Of a DNA stretch of 64,000 bases, positions 28,837 to 37,287 are shown piece after piece. Made by a program: the position numbers and the translations under genes. The notes under the pieces are model-generated. The model was not told the DNA's origin. It did no database searches and worked only from the letters and a program-made list of their open reading frames with translations. This stretch comes from Demequina aestuarii (GTDB lineage: Bacteria > Actinomycetota > Actinomycetes > Actinomycetales > Demequinaceae): NCBI RefSeq assembly GCF_000975095.1, contig NZ_BBRD01000001.1:2375467-2439466 (forward strand), written 5' to 3'. Every line of letters starts with the position of its first letter. Position 1 is the stretch's first letter.

Positions 28837-29865
28837 CTACTTCTCGTTCGGGTAGACCACGCCGATCTGCGCACGGACCTCATCCATGATGCGCATGATC
28901 TCGAGCGAGTCGTCCAAGGTGTGCAGGGGGCTCTCGGTGGCGCCCGCTGCGACCTGGCGCGCCACCTCGGCGGCCTGCCACTGGAAGCCGTTGTCGAACA
29001 CGCCCTCATACGTCCACGAGGTGCCGTCGAGGCGGAACAGAGTGAAGTTGGTGGGCTGGTAGAAGGTGCCCTCGATCTCGATGGCCCCCTCAGTGCCGCC
29101 GATGTGGCCGGTGCACGGCGTGCGCGCCTCCATCGTGGTGGTGAGGCTGGCCTGCGCGCCGTCGTACTCGAAGATCATCGAGACCTGGCCGTCGACGCCG
29201 GTATCGCGCAGGCGGCCCTTGGCGGTGATGGCCTGGGGCACGCCCAGGATGTCGTGCGCGAAGGCGATCGGGTAGACGCCGAGGTCCAGCAGCGCACCGC
29301 CGGCGAGCTCAGGCCGCACCATGCGCTGGACGTGCGTGAGCATCTGGCCGTGGTCGGCCTGGACCGACACCACGTCGCCGATCTCGCCGCGGGCGATGGC
29401 GGCGCGGATTGCGTACATGTGCGGAAGGTGGCGGGCCCACATCGCCTCCATGACGAACACGCCCTTGGCACGGGCGGCGTCCACGATGAGCTGGGCCTGG
29501 GCCTCGTTCTGCGTGAAGGCCTTCTCGACGAGAACGTGCTTGCCGGCCTCAATGGCCAGGAGCGCGGGCTCGTGGTGGTTGTTGTGGGTGGTCGCGACGT
29601 AGACGATGTCGATGCTCTCGTCGGCGAGCAGCTCCTCGTACGAGCCGTACGCGGCAGCGATGCCCTTCTCGTCGGCGAACTGCTGTGCGCGCTCCACACC
29701 CGAGGCCGAGGCGACGCCCACGACCTCTGACTGCGTGTACCGAGTGACCGCGTCCGCGAGCTTGCGGGCGATGCCACCTGCTCCCATGATTCCCCAGCGG
29801 TACGCGGGCGCGTCCATGGGGTTCGGTGCGATGGTGGTCGGCGTGGTGCTCTGCGATGAACTCAT
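28837..29865 (-). CDS. Gfo/Idh/MocA-family oxidoreductase
   Basis: 342 residues. N-terminal Rossmann domain (WGIMGAGGIARKLADAV), the EKAFTQNEAQ segment with the family Lys, and the C-terminal alpha/beta domain with LLDLGVYPIAFAHDIL. Family members oxidise or reduce sugars, inositols or dihydrodiols with NAD(P). The substrate cannot be inferred: no transporter or sugar kinase is adjacent. TAGGCT ends 6 nt before the ATG (leaderless). Confidence 0.88.
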   Translation of the reverse strand: MSSSQSTTPTTIAPNPMDAPAYRWGIMGAGGIARKLADAVTRYTQSEVVGVASASGVERAQQFADEKGIAAAYGSYEELLADESIDIVYVATTHNNHHEPALLAIEAGKHVLVEKAFTQNEAQAQLIVDAARAKGVFVMEAMWARHLPHMYAIRAAIARGEIGDVVSVQADHGQMLTHVQRMVRPELAGGALLDLGVYPIAFAHDILGVPQAITAKGRLRDTGVDGQVSMIFEYDGAQASLTTTMEARTPCTGHIGGTEGAIEIEGTFYQPTNFTLFRLDGTSWTYEGVFDNGFQWQAAEVARQVAAGATESPLHTLDDSLEIMRIMDEVRAQIGVVYPNEK

Positions 29866-29931
29866 GAGGCCAGCCTAGCGACGCCGCGACGTCCGACCCA
29901 CCCGCGCGGCATCGGCGTGCGAACCTGTCGC

Positions 29932-30591
29932 ATGAGCTCTCTGACCTCCCCGTCCACGCGCGCGCTGGGGCTGATCGCGATCGTCGGAGCGGTCGTCTGG
30001 ATGGGCACGGTCGCCGCGTTCCACCTCATCCGGCCCGACCTCTCCCCTGGCGACGCCTACATCAGCAACTACGCGCGCGGCGACTGGGCGTGGGTGATGC
30101 AGACCGCATTCCTCGTCAACGGGACGGGTTGGGCGGCGGCGGGCATCGGGCTCCGGCGCACGCTCGGTAGCGCTCCCGGCGCCAAGGCACTGGCCGTGCT
30201 TGCCGCCGTCGCAGCGCTGGGGATGGTGCTCGCCGGCATCTTCCGCGCCGACCCGCTCGGCACCATGTCGCCGTCGCTCGAGGGCCTCGTCCACTCGCGC
30301 ACCGCAGGACTCGCGTTCCTTTGCTTCATCGCGCTCGGCTTCGTGGGGTGGTGGGCCGCGCGGACGGCCGATGCGTGGGCCGGCTGGGCACTGCCCTCTC
30401 TCGCCTTCGGGTTCGTGACACTCACACTATTCGTCACGTTCAACGCATGGCCCGCGGTCGCCGGAAGCGGCTTCGGGTGGTGGCAGCGGCTGCTCGCGGC
30501 CGTCGTGATCCCGGGCGCGCTCGCCGCTATCGGTGGAAGACTGGCCCATCCCGCGCATCGGACGCTCGCCGTGGGCCTCCGCGAGGAGTAG
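29932..30591 (+). CDS. DUF998 membrane protein, first of a tandem pair
   Basis: 219 residues from ATG 29932. Six hydrophobic helices with the DUF998 landmarks FHLIRPDLSPGDAYISNYARG after helix 1 and GIFRADP between helices 3 and 4, and GFGWWQR near the end. Function unknown. The gene 41 bp downstream encodes a clear paralogue, so this is a tandem duplication. Confidence 0.8.
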   Translation: MSSLTSPSTRALGLIAIVGAVVWMGTVAAFHLIRPDLSPGDAYISNYARGDWAWVMQTAFLVNGTGWAAAGIGLRRTLGSAPGAKALAVLAAVAALGMVLAGIFRADPLGTMSPSLEGLVHSRTAGLAFLCFIALGFVGWWAARTADAWAGWALPSLAFGFVTLTLFVTFNAWPAVAGSGFGWWQRLLAAVVIPGALAAIGGRLAHPAHRTLAVGLREE

Positions 30592-30632
30592 CGTCGGAGG
30601 TATCAGGCACGACCTCGTGAGAGGGGGCTGAG

Positions 30633-31325
30633 ATGACCGGCAACGACGCAGGTCCAGGCACAACGAAGACTCCCATCCGCTCCACGCGCGTGCCGTTGTC
30701 CGCATCGGCCCTCGGCCTCGGAGCGATCTACGCCTCCCTCTTCTGGGTGCTCGTGGTGCTGGCATTCCACTGGATCCGTCCCGACCTCGACCCGTGCTGC
30801 AGCGACGTCAGCGCCTACGGCCGCGGCGACTATGAGTGGCTCATGCAGGCGGCATTCGTGGTGTTCGGCTTCGGCTGGATGGCCGCCGGAATCTCGCTGC
30901 GACGGGCCCTGCGCGATACCCGCTCTGCTGCGGTGCTGCGGACCCTGCTCTTCATGGTGGGTTTCGGTCTGCTCGTCGCCGGGATGTGGCGGGCCGACGA
31001 CCTCGGCGCCGCAGGCGACCCCTCCCCGGAAGACGTGTTCCACACGATCGGCAGCCTGGCGGCCTACGGCGGGCTGATCGTCTTCGGGCTGCTCTCCGCG
31101 TGGCTGCTGCGGGGCACCCGGCTGAGCGGGCTCACCGTGATGCACCTGGTGCTCGGGCTCGTCACCCTCGCCTTGCTCCTGACGTTCAGCATCATGGCCG
31201 ATGCTGGCACCGACGGTTTCGGGTGGTGGCAGCGGGCGCTGACCATGGTGGTCATGCCGGGCTGGCTCATCTGGCTGGGCTGGCGCCTGGCGCTGACGGC
31301 GAGGGCCGACGCCAGCAACGCTTGA
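30633..31325 (+). CDS. DUF998 membrane protein, second of the pair
   Basis: 230 residues; GAGAGGGGG lies 5 nt before the ATG. Same topology and landmarks as its neighbour (FHWIRPDLDPCCSDVSAYGRG, GMWRADDLG, GFGWWQRALTMVVMPGWL), with an extra ~25-residue hydrophilic N-terminus and two adjacent Cys in the first external loop that the first copy lacks. Function unknown. It converges on the sigma-linked gene at 31450 across palindromic element A1. Confidence 0.8.
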   Translation: MTGNDAGPGTTKTPIRSTRVPLSASALGLGAIYASLFWVLVVLAFHWIRPDLDPCCSDVSAYGRGDYEWLMQAAFVVFGFGWMAAGISLRRALRDTRSAAVLRTLLFMVGFGLLVAGMWRADDLGAAGDPSPEDVFHTIGSLAAYGGLIVFGLLSAWLLRGTRLSGLTVMHLVLGLVTLALLLTFSIMADAGTDGFGWWQRALTMVVMPGWLIWLGWRLALTARADASNA

Positions 31326-31339
31326 CCCGCCTCGCCCCT

Positions 31340-31433
31340 TCACTGCGAACCACTCTTCTCGCGACACGCCGCGGCCAAGGGCCGATGCGCGGGCCGGGTC
31401 CGGGGTGTCGGGCCCAAGAGCGGTTCGCAGTTG
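31340..31433. repeat. Long imperfect palindrome, copy A1
   Basis: Left arm CACTGCGAACCACTCTT ... CGACACGCC; right arm, read in reverse complement, AACTGCGAACCGCTCTT ... CGACACCCC. The loop region carries GGGCCGATGCGCGGG. It occupies the space between two convergent stops (31325 and 31450), so it could also end transcripts from both sides. Related copies are at 33456 and 35602. Confidence 0.75.
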
Positions 31434-31449
31434 CTGCGGTGAGTGGCGG

Positions 31450-32847
31450 TCAGTCCGCCTCGCCCAGGTAGACCCAGGTCTGGTAGCCGTCACGATCGCC
31501 ACCTGGATCGGCACCCGCCTCGTCGACCGCGCCCCAATCCACGCCGTCGATCACCAGGAACACCGCGCCGTCGACCTCGGGGATCGGCGCGTCGTCGGCA
31601 CAGTCGTCTCCCCGCAGCGGATCTACTCCCCCCTGGCGCAGGATGAACTGCAGGCCCGGGTGCCACTGGAGGTGCGGGTCCGGGATCCCGGCGCTGACGT
31701 CATCCGCCACCAGCCAGGCATGGTGCTCGAGATACCAGGGAGTCTCGCCGCCGGTGAGACTCAGCACCCACTCGTCGCCCCACAGCTCGCCGGTGAGCTC
31801 ATCGTTCCGGAACGGCAGCCTGACCGTGTACTCGGGCGCGTCAGTACTGGGGTGGCCCACGTCCCGCAGGTCGGCCAGCGGCGAGCATCCTGGCTCGGGC
31901 CGCGGCACCACGAACGCCTGATGGGCCGGTTGCGTCTGGCGCAGCTCGGCCGATTCCACGGCGTCCGGCGACTCCCGGTCGATGCTCGGCGACTCGGAGG
32001 AGTTGGCGGGCTCGTTGGGGTCCACGACGACCGTCGCGAGGAGGGTGCTCTCTCCTGTTTCGCTGGTCGACCAGTACTGAGCGATGAGCCGCGTGTCCAT
32101 GGGATCGCCCGGGTCGTTGGACCACGTGTCGAGCGAGTCGTCGCAGTGGCCGATTCGCGGGATGCCGGCTCCCGACTCCCCCATCAGCAGGCCGTCCTCA
32201 TCGCCCCCCGAGCCGTATGCGCTGGACGCCACAACACCCGCGACGGTGTCGTCATCCATCAGCAGCGTGGCGACGCGGTAGGACCGCACCTCGCCACCCC
32301 CGGCGATCCTCCACGAGGGCGAGTCTGGGTCCCAGCCAGTCATAATCCCGTCCGGATTGTCGGGGTCCAGCGGCCTCGGCTCCGCGGTGGGGGTGCCGAG
32401 CGTGTCCCCCAATGTGGTCAGTTCCGCCTCGAGGAACAGCTCGCGATCGAGCGCCCGCGCATCATGCACCGTGAACCCGGGCGTGAGGTCGAGCTCGTCG
32501 CCGCACATCACCGCGCCGGCCCCCCGCAATATCACCTCCGGTTCGCCTTCGCGCACGTCGGCCTCGGACTCGACCGAGTAGCGCCACGGCCCCGCGTTCA
32601 CCTCCGTCTCCGGTCCGGCGGGCTCGGACTCCCATACCCCGGCCAGCGGCAGCACGAGCCATCCGGCCAGACCGATCACCGCGACGCCGAGGGCGCCGAC
32701 CCCGGCCTGAGCCGTCGCCCTCCGCCGCCGACCGCGCGCGATGCCGTCGACGCTGGACGCCACCACCGCATCGGCCGTCAGCCCAGGCGCGACCGCCTCA
32801 CCGTGCCGCCGTGCCGCACTGCGAAGCGCGTCGTGGAAGTCGCTCAT
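31450..32847 (-). CDS. Sigma-linked single-pass membrane protein, locus 1
   Basis: 465 residues. A basic cytoplasmic N-terminus (RSAARRHGEAVAPGLTADAV, GRRRRATAQ), one membrane helix at about 50-70 (GVGALGVAVIGLAGWLVLPL), then a long acidic extracellular part. A block MCGDELDLTPGFTVHDAR is shared with the locus-2 protein, as are later Cys in the order HCDD, GCSP, DDC. The gene overlaps the upstream ECF sigma gene by 4 nt. Position and topology suggest an anti-sigma or sensor role, but no zinc anti-sigma (HxxxCxxC) motif is present. No known domain recognised. Confidence 0.75.
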   Translation of the reverse strand: MSDFHDALRSAARRHGEAVAPGLTADAVVASSVDGIARGRRRRATAQAGVGALGVAVIGLAGWLVLPLAGVWESEPAGPETEVNAGPWRYSVESEADVREGEPEVILRGAGAVMCGDELDLTPGFTVHDARALDRELFLEAELTTLGDTLGTPTAEPRPLDPDNPDGIMTGWDPDSPSWRIAGGGEVRSYRVATLLMDDDTVAGVVASSAYGSGGDEDGLLMGESGAGIPRIGHCDDSLDTWSNDPGDPMDTRLIAQYWSTSETGESTLLATVVVDPNEPANSSESPSIDRESPDAVESAELRQTQPAHQAFVVPRPEPGCSPLADLRDVGHPSTDAPEYTVRLPFRNDELTGELWGDEWVLSLTGGETPWYLEHHAWLVADDVSAGIPDPHLQWHPGLQFILRQGGVDPLRGDDCADDAPIPEVDGAVFLVIDGVDWGAVDEAGADPGGDRDGYQTWVYLGEAD

Positions 32848-33380
32848 CGCTCGCTCCTCTCGACGACAGGCATTCGCTCCGGTTCGTCGGCGCTCACTCC
32901 CAGCACGGGCGCGAGTCGCTGCCGCCCCTCTGCCAGGTACTTCTTGACGGTCCCGTCGCTCAGGCGCATGGCGACCGCGATGTCCGCGACCGTGAGGTCG
33001 TCGTAGAACCGCAGAGCGACGGCGGTGCGCACGCGGGGAGGGAGGCCCGCGAGTGCCCGGCTGATGTCGTCGTGATCCTCGACGTGTTCGGCATGCTCGT
33101 GCGGATCAGGCGTCGCGACCTTGGGGACCAGCCGGCGCCACGTCGCGTCGCGCCGAATGCCGTCAATGTGGAGCGTGCGCATGGTCGCGCGGACGTAGCC
33201 CTCGATGGCGCGATGGTCGTCGAGCCGGCGCCGTTTGACCAGGGTCTTCACCAGCGCCGCCTGCACCAGCTCCTCGGCGCCGTGATGAGAGCCGGTCAGC
33301 ACGTAGCCGTAGGCGGCCAGGCGCGACCCCGCCTCGCGGTACACGTCCGCGACCACCTCGGCGATATCCGGCCTGCTCAT
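32844..33380 (-). CDS. SigE-family ECF RNA polymerase sigma factor, locus 1
   Basis: 178 residues. Region 2 (AAYGYVLTGSHHGAEELVQA, VKTLVKRRR, RTLHIDGIRR) and region 4 (LPPRVRTAVALRFYDDLTVADIAVAM, GTVKKYLAEGRQRL) are complete. TATGGT lies 9 nt before ATG 33380. Overlaps its partner gene by 4 nt (ATGA). ECF factors redirect polymerase on an extracytoplasmic cue; the membrane partner downstream is the obvious candidate for receiving it. Palindromic element A2 lies just upstream. Confidence 0.88.
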   Translation of the reverse strand: MSRPDIAEVVADVYREAGSRLAAYGYVLTGSHHGAEELVQAALVKTLVKRRRLDDHRAIEGYVRATMRTLHIDGIRRDATWRRLVPKVATPDPHEHAEHVEDHDDISRALAGLPPRVRTAVALRFYDDLTVADIAVAMRLSDGTVKKYLAEGRQRLAPVLGVSADEPERMPVVERSER

Positions 33381-33455
33381 GTCCCTCACACCATAGAGAC
33401 GGTTGAGGGGCGCTCGGGGGTGGGGTGCGACTTCTCCCGGTCCGTCCCACCCACT

Positions 33456-33550
33456 TTCACTACGCACCACTTCTCGCGCGACACGCCGCGGCATCGGGCC
33501 GATGCGGGTGCTGGCCCGGGGTGTCGCGCGCCACAGTGGTTCGTAGTGAA
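33456..33550. repeat. Long imperfect palindrome, copy A2
   Basis: Left arm TTCACTACGCACCACTTC ... GCGACACGCC; right arm in reverse complement TTCACTACGAACCACTG ... GCGACACCCC; the loop has GGGCCGATGCGGG. It lies between the stop of the locus-2 partner (33602) and the promoter region of the locus-1 sigma gene. Compensating changes between arms (TACG against TGCG in the other copies) suggest selection for pairing or copying as a unit. Confidence 0.75.
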
Positions 33551-33601
33551 GAGTGAAGGAGGTGAAAGCGGCCGATGCACGGGTCCCGTCGGCCGGCGGA
33601 G

Positions 33602-35002
33602 TCACCCCTCGTGGAGCTCGGGGATCGACGGCACGCCGTCCACGACCGTGATGGACGTCAGGTCGTACACGTCCCCCTTCTCCGGCACCACGAGACTGGC
33701 GGAGTACTCGCCAGGTTCGACGACACCGGGGCTGGAGCAGTCCCACACCGGGCTCAGCTCGACGAACCACCCCGGCTCATCGTGCGGGAGGTCGTCGCGC
33801 TCGGACCAGCGCGCGTCGAACACCCACATCCCATCGACGCCGCGCAACACGAGTCGCATGTCGCCGACCTCGACCATCCGAGAGATGGGACCGGTACCAT
33901 CCTCACTTCCGTTGACCGGAATCGGGTACCCGCCGACGAGCGCGTCATCTCCGTAGCCATACAGGCGACCGGTCTCGATCGTGCTGGGCACCGGAATGCT
34001 GCCGACGACGTCTCCGGCGTCACCCGTGCCGGTCACGAAGGCCTGATCGTCCGAGAGCGCGGCGCACTCGAGCCCGCCGTTCCACTCCCGCACCTCGATG
34101 ACGGACGCGAGCGCGTCGTCACCCCACGTGTTCCCGAGCAAGCCGGAGTCATCGACCTCAGGCTCACCCAGGCCGGAGTACTCGATCTCGCCGGCGCTGA
34201 ACACGATGGTCGCGAGCGGCTCTGGGGACGTCACGTCGCTGGTCCACAGGCGCGTCACCCACACCGGCTCGTATGTTCCGTCTCCGAACTCGGCCGAGCG
34301 GTCCTCGTCCCCGCACTGACCCGGCGACGGCGTCCACTCTGGCAGCCAGTCGTCACCGCCAGGTTCGACGGCGAGCGACCCGCCCCCGCCACTGCCACCC
34401 CCGGCGACACCTACGCCAACGACCACGCCATCGCGCACGAGAAGCGGCACCTCCACCTGCGCCACGGACTGGATGCCGTCGAACTCTGATGCGAACCGGA
34501 AGTAATGCGTTTCGAACCCGAGGTTGATGCCGGTGGGAGCCGCGTGGTGAGACCCGTCATCGTGAAGCGCCCACGACGACGCGCTCGCGACCCATGAGTC
34601 ATCGAGAACGCTCGCGTCGTGGACTGTGACACCTTCTTCCAGCTCGAACGGGTCGCCACACATCAATTCGGGGTAGGCCAGCGTGTCCTCGTTGTCGAAC
34701 GGACCACCGGGCAGTGGCTCGACCGGGGCGCTATCAGAGACCCGGTAGGTCGTCGCGTCGCCACCGACTCCCGCCGGGTCCGCTACCGTGCCGTTGCCGA
34801 GCCCCGGCAGCACGCTCCACGCGCCCACCGCCACCAGAGCGATCCCGGCCACGGCACCCACGCCGCCACCGACCGCGCGGCGCCGACGGCCCCGGCGCAC
34901 CCGCGCGCCCAACGCCGCACGCACGTCGCTCGAACTCAAGCGCCGTGCAGACTCGTCGACCGCATCGGCCCCGTGCCTTCCCAACTCGTCGTGCAGATTC
35001 AT
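33602..35002 (-). CDS. Sigma-linked single-pass membrane protein, locus 2
   Basis: 466 residues with the same design as the locus-1 protein: N-terminal LGRHGADAVDESARRLSSSD and a basic GRRRRA segment, one helix (GVGAVAGIALVAVGAWSVLP), and an extracellular region starting with LMCGDPFELEEGVTVHDAS. Four widely spaced Cys (MCGD, GQCGD, LECAA, WDCSS) suggest two disulfides. Gly/Ser-rich loop (GGGSGGGGS) at about residue 210. Overlaps the sigma gene by 4 nt. Role inferred only from context. Confidence 0.75.
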   Translation of the reverse strand: MNLHDELGRHGADAVDESARRLSSSDVRAALGARVRRGRRRRAVGGGVGAVAGIALVAVGAWSVLPGLGNGTVADPAGVGGDATTYRVSDSAPVEPLPGGPFDNEDTLAYPELMCGDPFELEEGVTVHDASVLDDSWVASASSWALHDDGSHHAAPTGINLGFETHYFRFASEFDGIQSVAQVEVPLLVRDGVVVGVGVAGGGSGGGGSLAVEPGGDDWLPEWTPSPGQCGDEDRSAEFGDGTYEPVWVTRLWTSDVTSPEPLATIVFSAGEIEYSGLGEPEVDDSGLLGNTWGDDALASVIEVREWNGGLECAALSDDQAFVTGTGDAGDVVGSIPVPSTIETGRLYGYGDDALVGGYPIPVNGSEDGTGPISRMVEVGDMRLVLRGVDGMWVFDARWSERDDLPHDEPGWFVELSPVWDCSSPGVVEPGEYSASLVVPEKGDVYDLTSITVVDGVPSIPELHEG

Positions 35003-35538
35003 GACCGTCCCTCCGTCTCCACCACTGCGACGCGTTCGACATCGAAGGTCGCGTCATCACCTACTTCGACCGCGAGCCGGTCGAGGGCTTCCGAGAGATA
35101 CCGCTTGACCGTCCCGGTCGCGAGACCCATCTCGTGCGCCACGTCAACGACCGTGAGGTCGTCGTAGAAGCGCAGCACCACCGCGGTGCGTTGGCGCGGA
35201 CTGAGCGCGCCGAGCGCCCTGCCCACCGCATCGGCCGCATGAATGCGGTCGGTGGCGTCGGGCACCTCGTCGCGGACAGCCTGACCGGGCATGAGTCGCC
35301 GCCACACCTTGTCGCGGCGCAGACCGTCGAGGTGCAGGGTGCGCATCGCGGCGCGCACGTAGCCCTCGGCAGCAGCGGCATTGGGGATGCGGCGGCGACG
35401 CACGAAGACCTTCACGATCGCGTCTTGCACCAGGTCCTCGCCAGCGTGCTGCGAACCCGTCAGCAGGTAGCCGTAGGCGGCGAGCCGCCTCGAAGCGCGC
35501 TCGAGCATCTCGCTCAGCAACTCGTCATCCGCAGTCAC
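34999..35538 (-). CDS. SigE-family ECF RNA polymerase sigma factor, locus 2
   Basis: 179 residues from GTG 35538, chosen because GAGAGGGG lies 6 nt upstream; an ATG at 35559 is possible. Region 2: AAYGYLLTGSQHAGEDLVQDA, RTLHLDGLRR; region 4: LSPRQRTAVVLRFYDDLTVVDVA and TGTVKRYLSEALDRL. Closely related to the locus-1 factor. Palindrome A3 lies 64 bp upstream. Confidence 0.88.
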   Translation of the reverse strand: MTADDELLSEMLERASRRLAAYGYLLTGSQHAGEDLVQDAIVKVFVRRRRIPNAAAAEGYVRAAMRTLHLDGLRRDKVWRRLMPGQAVRDEVPDATDRIHAADAVGRALGALSPRQRTAVVLRFYDDLTVVDVAHEMGLATGTVKRYLSEALDRLAVEVGDDATFDVERVAVVETEGRS

Positions 35539-35601
35539 GGGTGCCCCTCTCGTCGGCATAAGAACGGCCGATGCGCGCGAAGGGTTGTGGTCGCCCCGCC
35601 G

Positions 35602-35696
35602 TCAACTGCGAACCACTTTCCCAGCGACACGCCGGGGCATCCGGCCGATGCGCGGGTCACCGTGGGCGTGTCTGCGAAAGATGGGTTCGGAGTTGA
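35602..35696. repeat. Long imperfect palindrome, copy A3
   Basis: Left arm TCAACTGCGAACCACTTT ... GCGACACGCC; right arm in reverse complement TCAACTCCGAACCCATCTTT ... GACACGCC; the loop has CCGGCCGATGCGCGGG. It fills the space between the ABC permease stop (35725) and the locus-2 sigma gene. Confidence 0.75.
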
Positions 35697-35724
35697 TGAG
35701 GGGGGAGACAGCCGGGCCGCCTCA

Positions 35725-37287
35725 TCAGCCGGCGAGGATGAGCTGGGTCACGCGCAACTGGTGCGCGTCGAGCCGACGCGCGGCCCACGCCACGACCGGC
35801 CACGACGCGGCGATGCTCGCCGCGAGCGCCCCGAGCGCGATGACGAGCCCGAGCCCGAGCCCCCCAACGGCCCAGATCACCCCTGCCGCGATGCCGATGG
35901 TGGTGAACACCAGCAGGATGGCACCCAAGTGCCAGAACGCCGCGACGGTGCGGCCATCGGATTTCTTGTCGGCGTCGTACGGTGCGATCACCGACACCGC
36001 AGCGCCCACGGCCGTCGCCCACAGCGCGGCCGCCGCCCCGCAGATCAAGGCGCCCACCACGTCGACCTCAAGGAACCCCAGGGCGGCCTCAACCGCGACG
36101 AAGACCACCAGCGCCGCGAGCGCGATGGTCGCGACCACGACCGCTTTGCCCACCAGCACGGCCCGCATCGGCGCGCCTGAGATCACCGAGAACTCCGCGC
36201 CCGCACCGTCGTAGTTCAGCAGACCGGTGCTCAGGGAGACCGCGACCAAGCCCCCGAGCATGGCCCCAGCAAGAGCGAAGCTCGCGTCGACTCCCAAAGA
36301 ATGGGCGAGAAAGCCTCCGATGCCCAAGGAGGTCAGCGTCTGTTGGGCTGCACGCGGCTTACGAAAGAAGAGGTAGCGCGCGTACTGGGCGGCCGCCGCT
36401 CCGCCGGGGCTCTTCGGCGACAGCCGCAGCAGGCCACCCGTCAGGGCGAGGCGAGTGCCGGCGCGCGGAGACCGCCTGCGTCGAGCCGGAGACTGCAATC
36501 CGCCGCGCTCCTTGCGGGCCAGCACCCATACCCACAGCGCGATCGCCGCGATCACCCAGGCGAGCGCGTAGGCGGCGCGACCCAGCGCGACCACGGCATC
36601 TCCCGCATCGAGGTCGAGGGCCATCTGCAACGATGCCCCCGGCGGCGTCCAGGCCAGCAGCACGGCGACCACACTATCGGAGACGCCGTTGACGAGCGCC
36701 TCAGGATTGCGGGTGAGGATCTGGATGCCGACGTAGAAGCCGACGCCGAGCAAGCCGGACGCCATGAGAGCGACGTCCCGGCCGCGGCGGGAGGCGGTCG
36801 CGCGGCTGAGCATCGCCTGCAACGCCCGGGACCAGGCGACACACATGACCGTGAACACCACCGCGCCCACGAGGGCGAGGGCACGTGCGCCCCAGCCGAT
36901 GCCGGGCGCGAACACTGCCCCGAGGGCCGCAAGAAGCGTGCCCGTCGCGGTGGGCGCCACCAACCCGCCCAACAGCAGTCCGGAGACCTTCTCGCGCGCC
37001 GTCAGGGGGTACATCTCGAGCCGGGCGGGATCGACGGTCTGGTCCTGCAGGGCGGGAGTGATCAGCGGCATCAGCAGCCAGCCCAGGAAGATCACCGTCA
37101 GCACCGCCAGCGCGGCAGCGCCGTCGCCGTCCAGCCACAGCAGGAAGGCGACGAGCGCGCCCGTCGCCACGCCCGCACCCACAGCGAGCAGCCACATGCC
37201 GATGATGATCACGCCACGGGTGGACGACCACGACCCACGGCCCGAGCGCTGGATCGCGAGGCGCAGCCTCAGGAGGACGACAGCCAC
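35725..37287 (-). CDS. ABC transporter permease, ABC-2-like
   Basis: 520 residues from GTG 37287 (GGGGA 8 nt upstream), overlapping the ATPase gene by 19 nt. About twelve membrane helices in two groups separated by a basic loop (RKERGGLQSPARRRRSPR, about residues 265-290). No solute-binding motif; together with the single ATPase this looks like an exporter or a membrane-protein complex of unknown substrate. C-terminal tail ARRLDAHQLRVTQLILAG is cytoplasmic. Confidence 0.8.
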   Translation of the reverse strand: MAVVLLRLRLAIQRSGRGSWSSTRGVIIIGMWLLAVGAGVATGALVAFLLWLDGDGAAALAVLTVIFLGWLLMPLITPALQDQTVDPARLEMYPLTAREKVSGLLLGGLVAPTATGTLLAALGAVFAPGIGWGARALALVGAVVFTVMCVAWSRALQAMLSRATASRRGRDVALMASGLLGVGFYVGIQILTRNPEALVNGVSDSVVAVLLAWTPPGASLQMALDLDAGDAVVALGRAAYALAWVIAAIALWVWVLARKERGGLQSPARRRRSPRAGTRLALTGGLLRLSPKSPGGAAAAQYARYLFFRKPRAAQQTLTSLGIGGFLAHSLGVDASFALAGAMLGGLVAVSLSTGLLNYDGAGAEFSVISGAPMRAVLVGKAVVVATIALAALVVFVAVEAALGFLEVDVVGALICGAAAALWATAVGAAVSVIAPYDADKKSDGRTVAAFWHLGAILLVFTTIGIAAGVIWAVGGLGLGLVIALGALAASIAASWPVVAWAARRLDAHQLRVTQLILAG

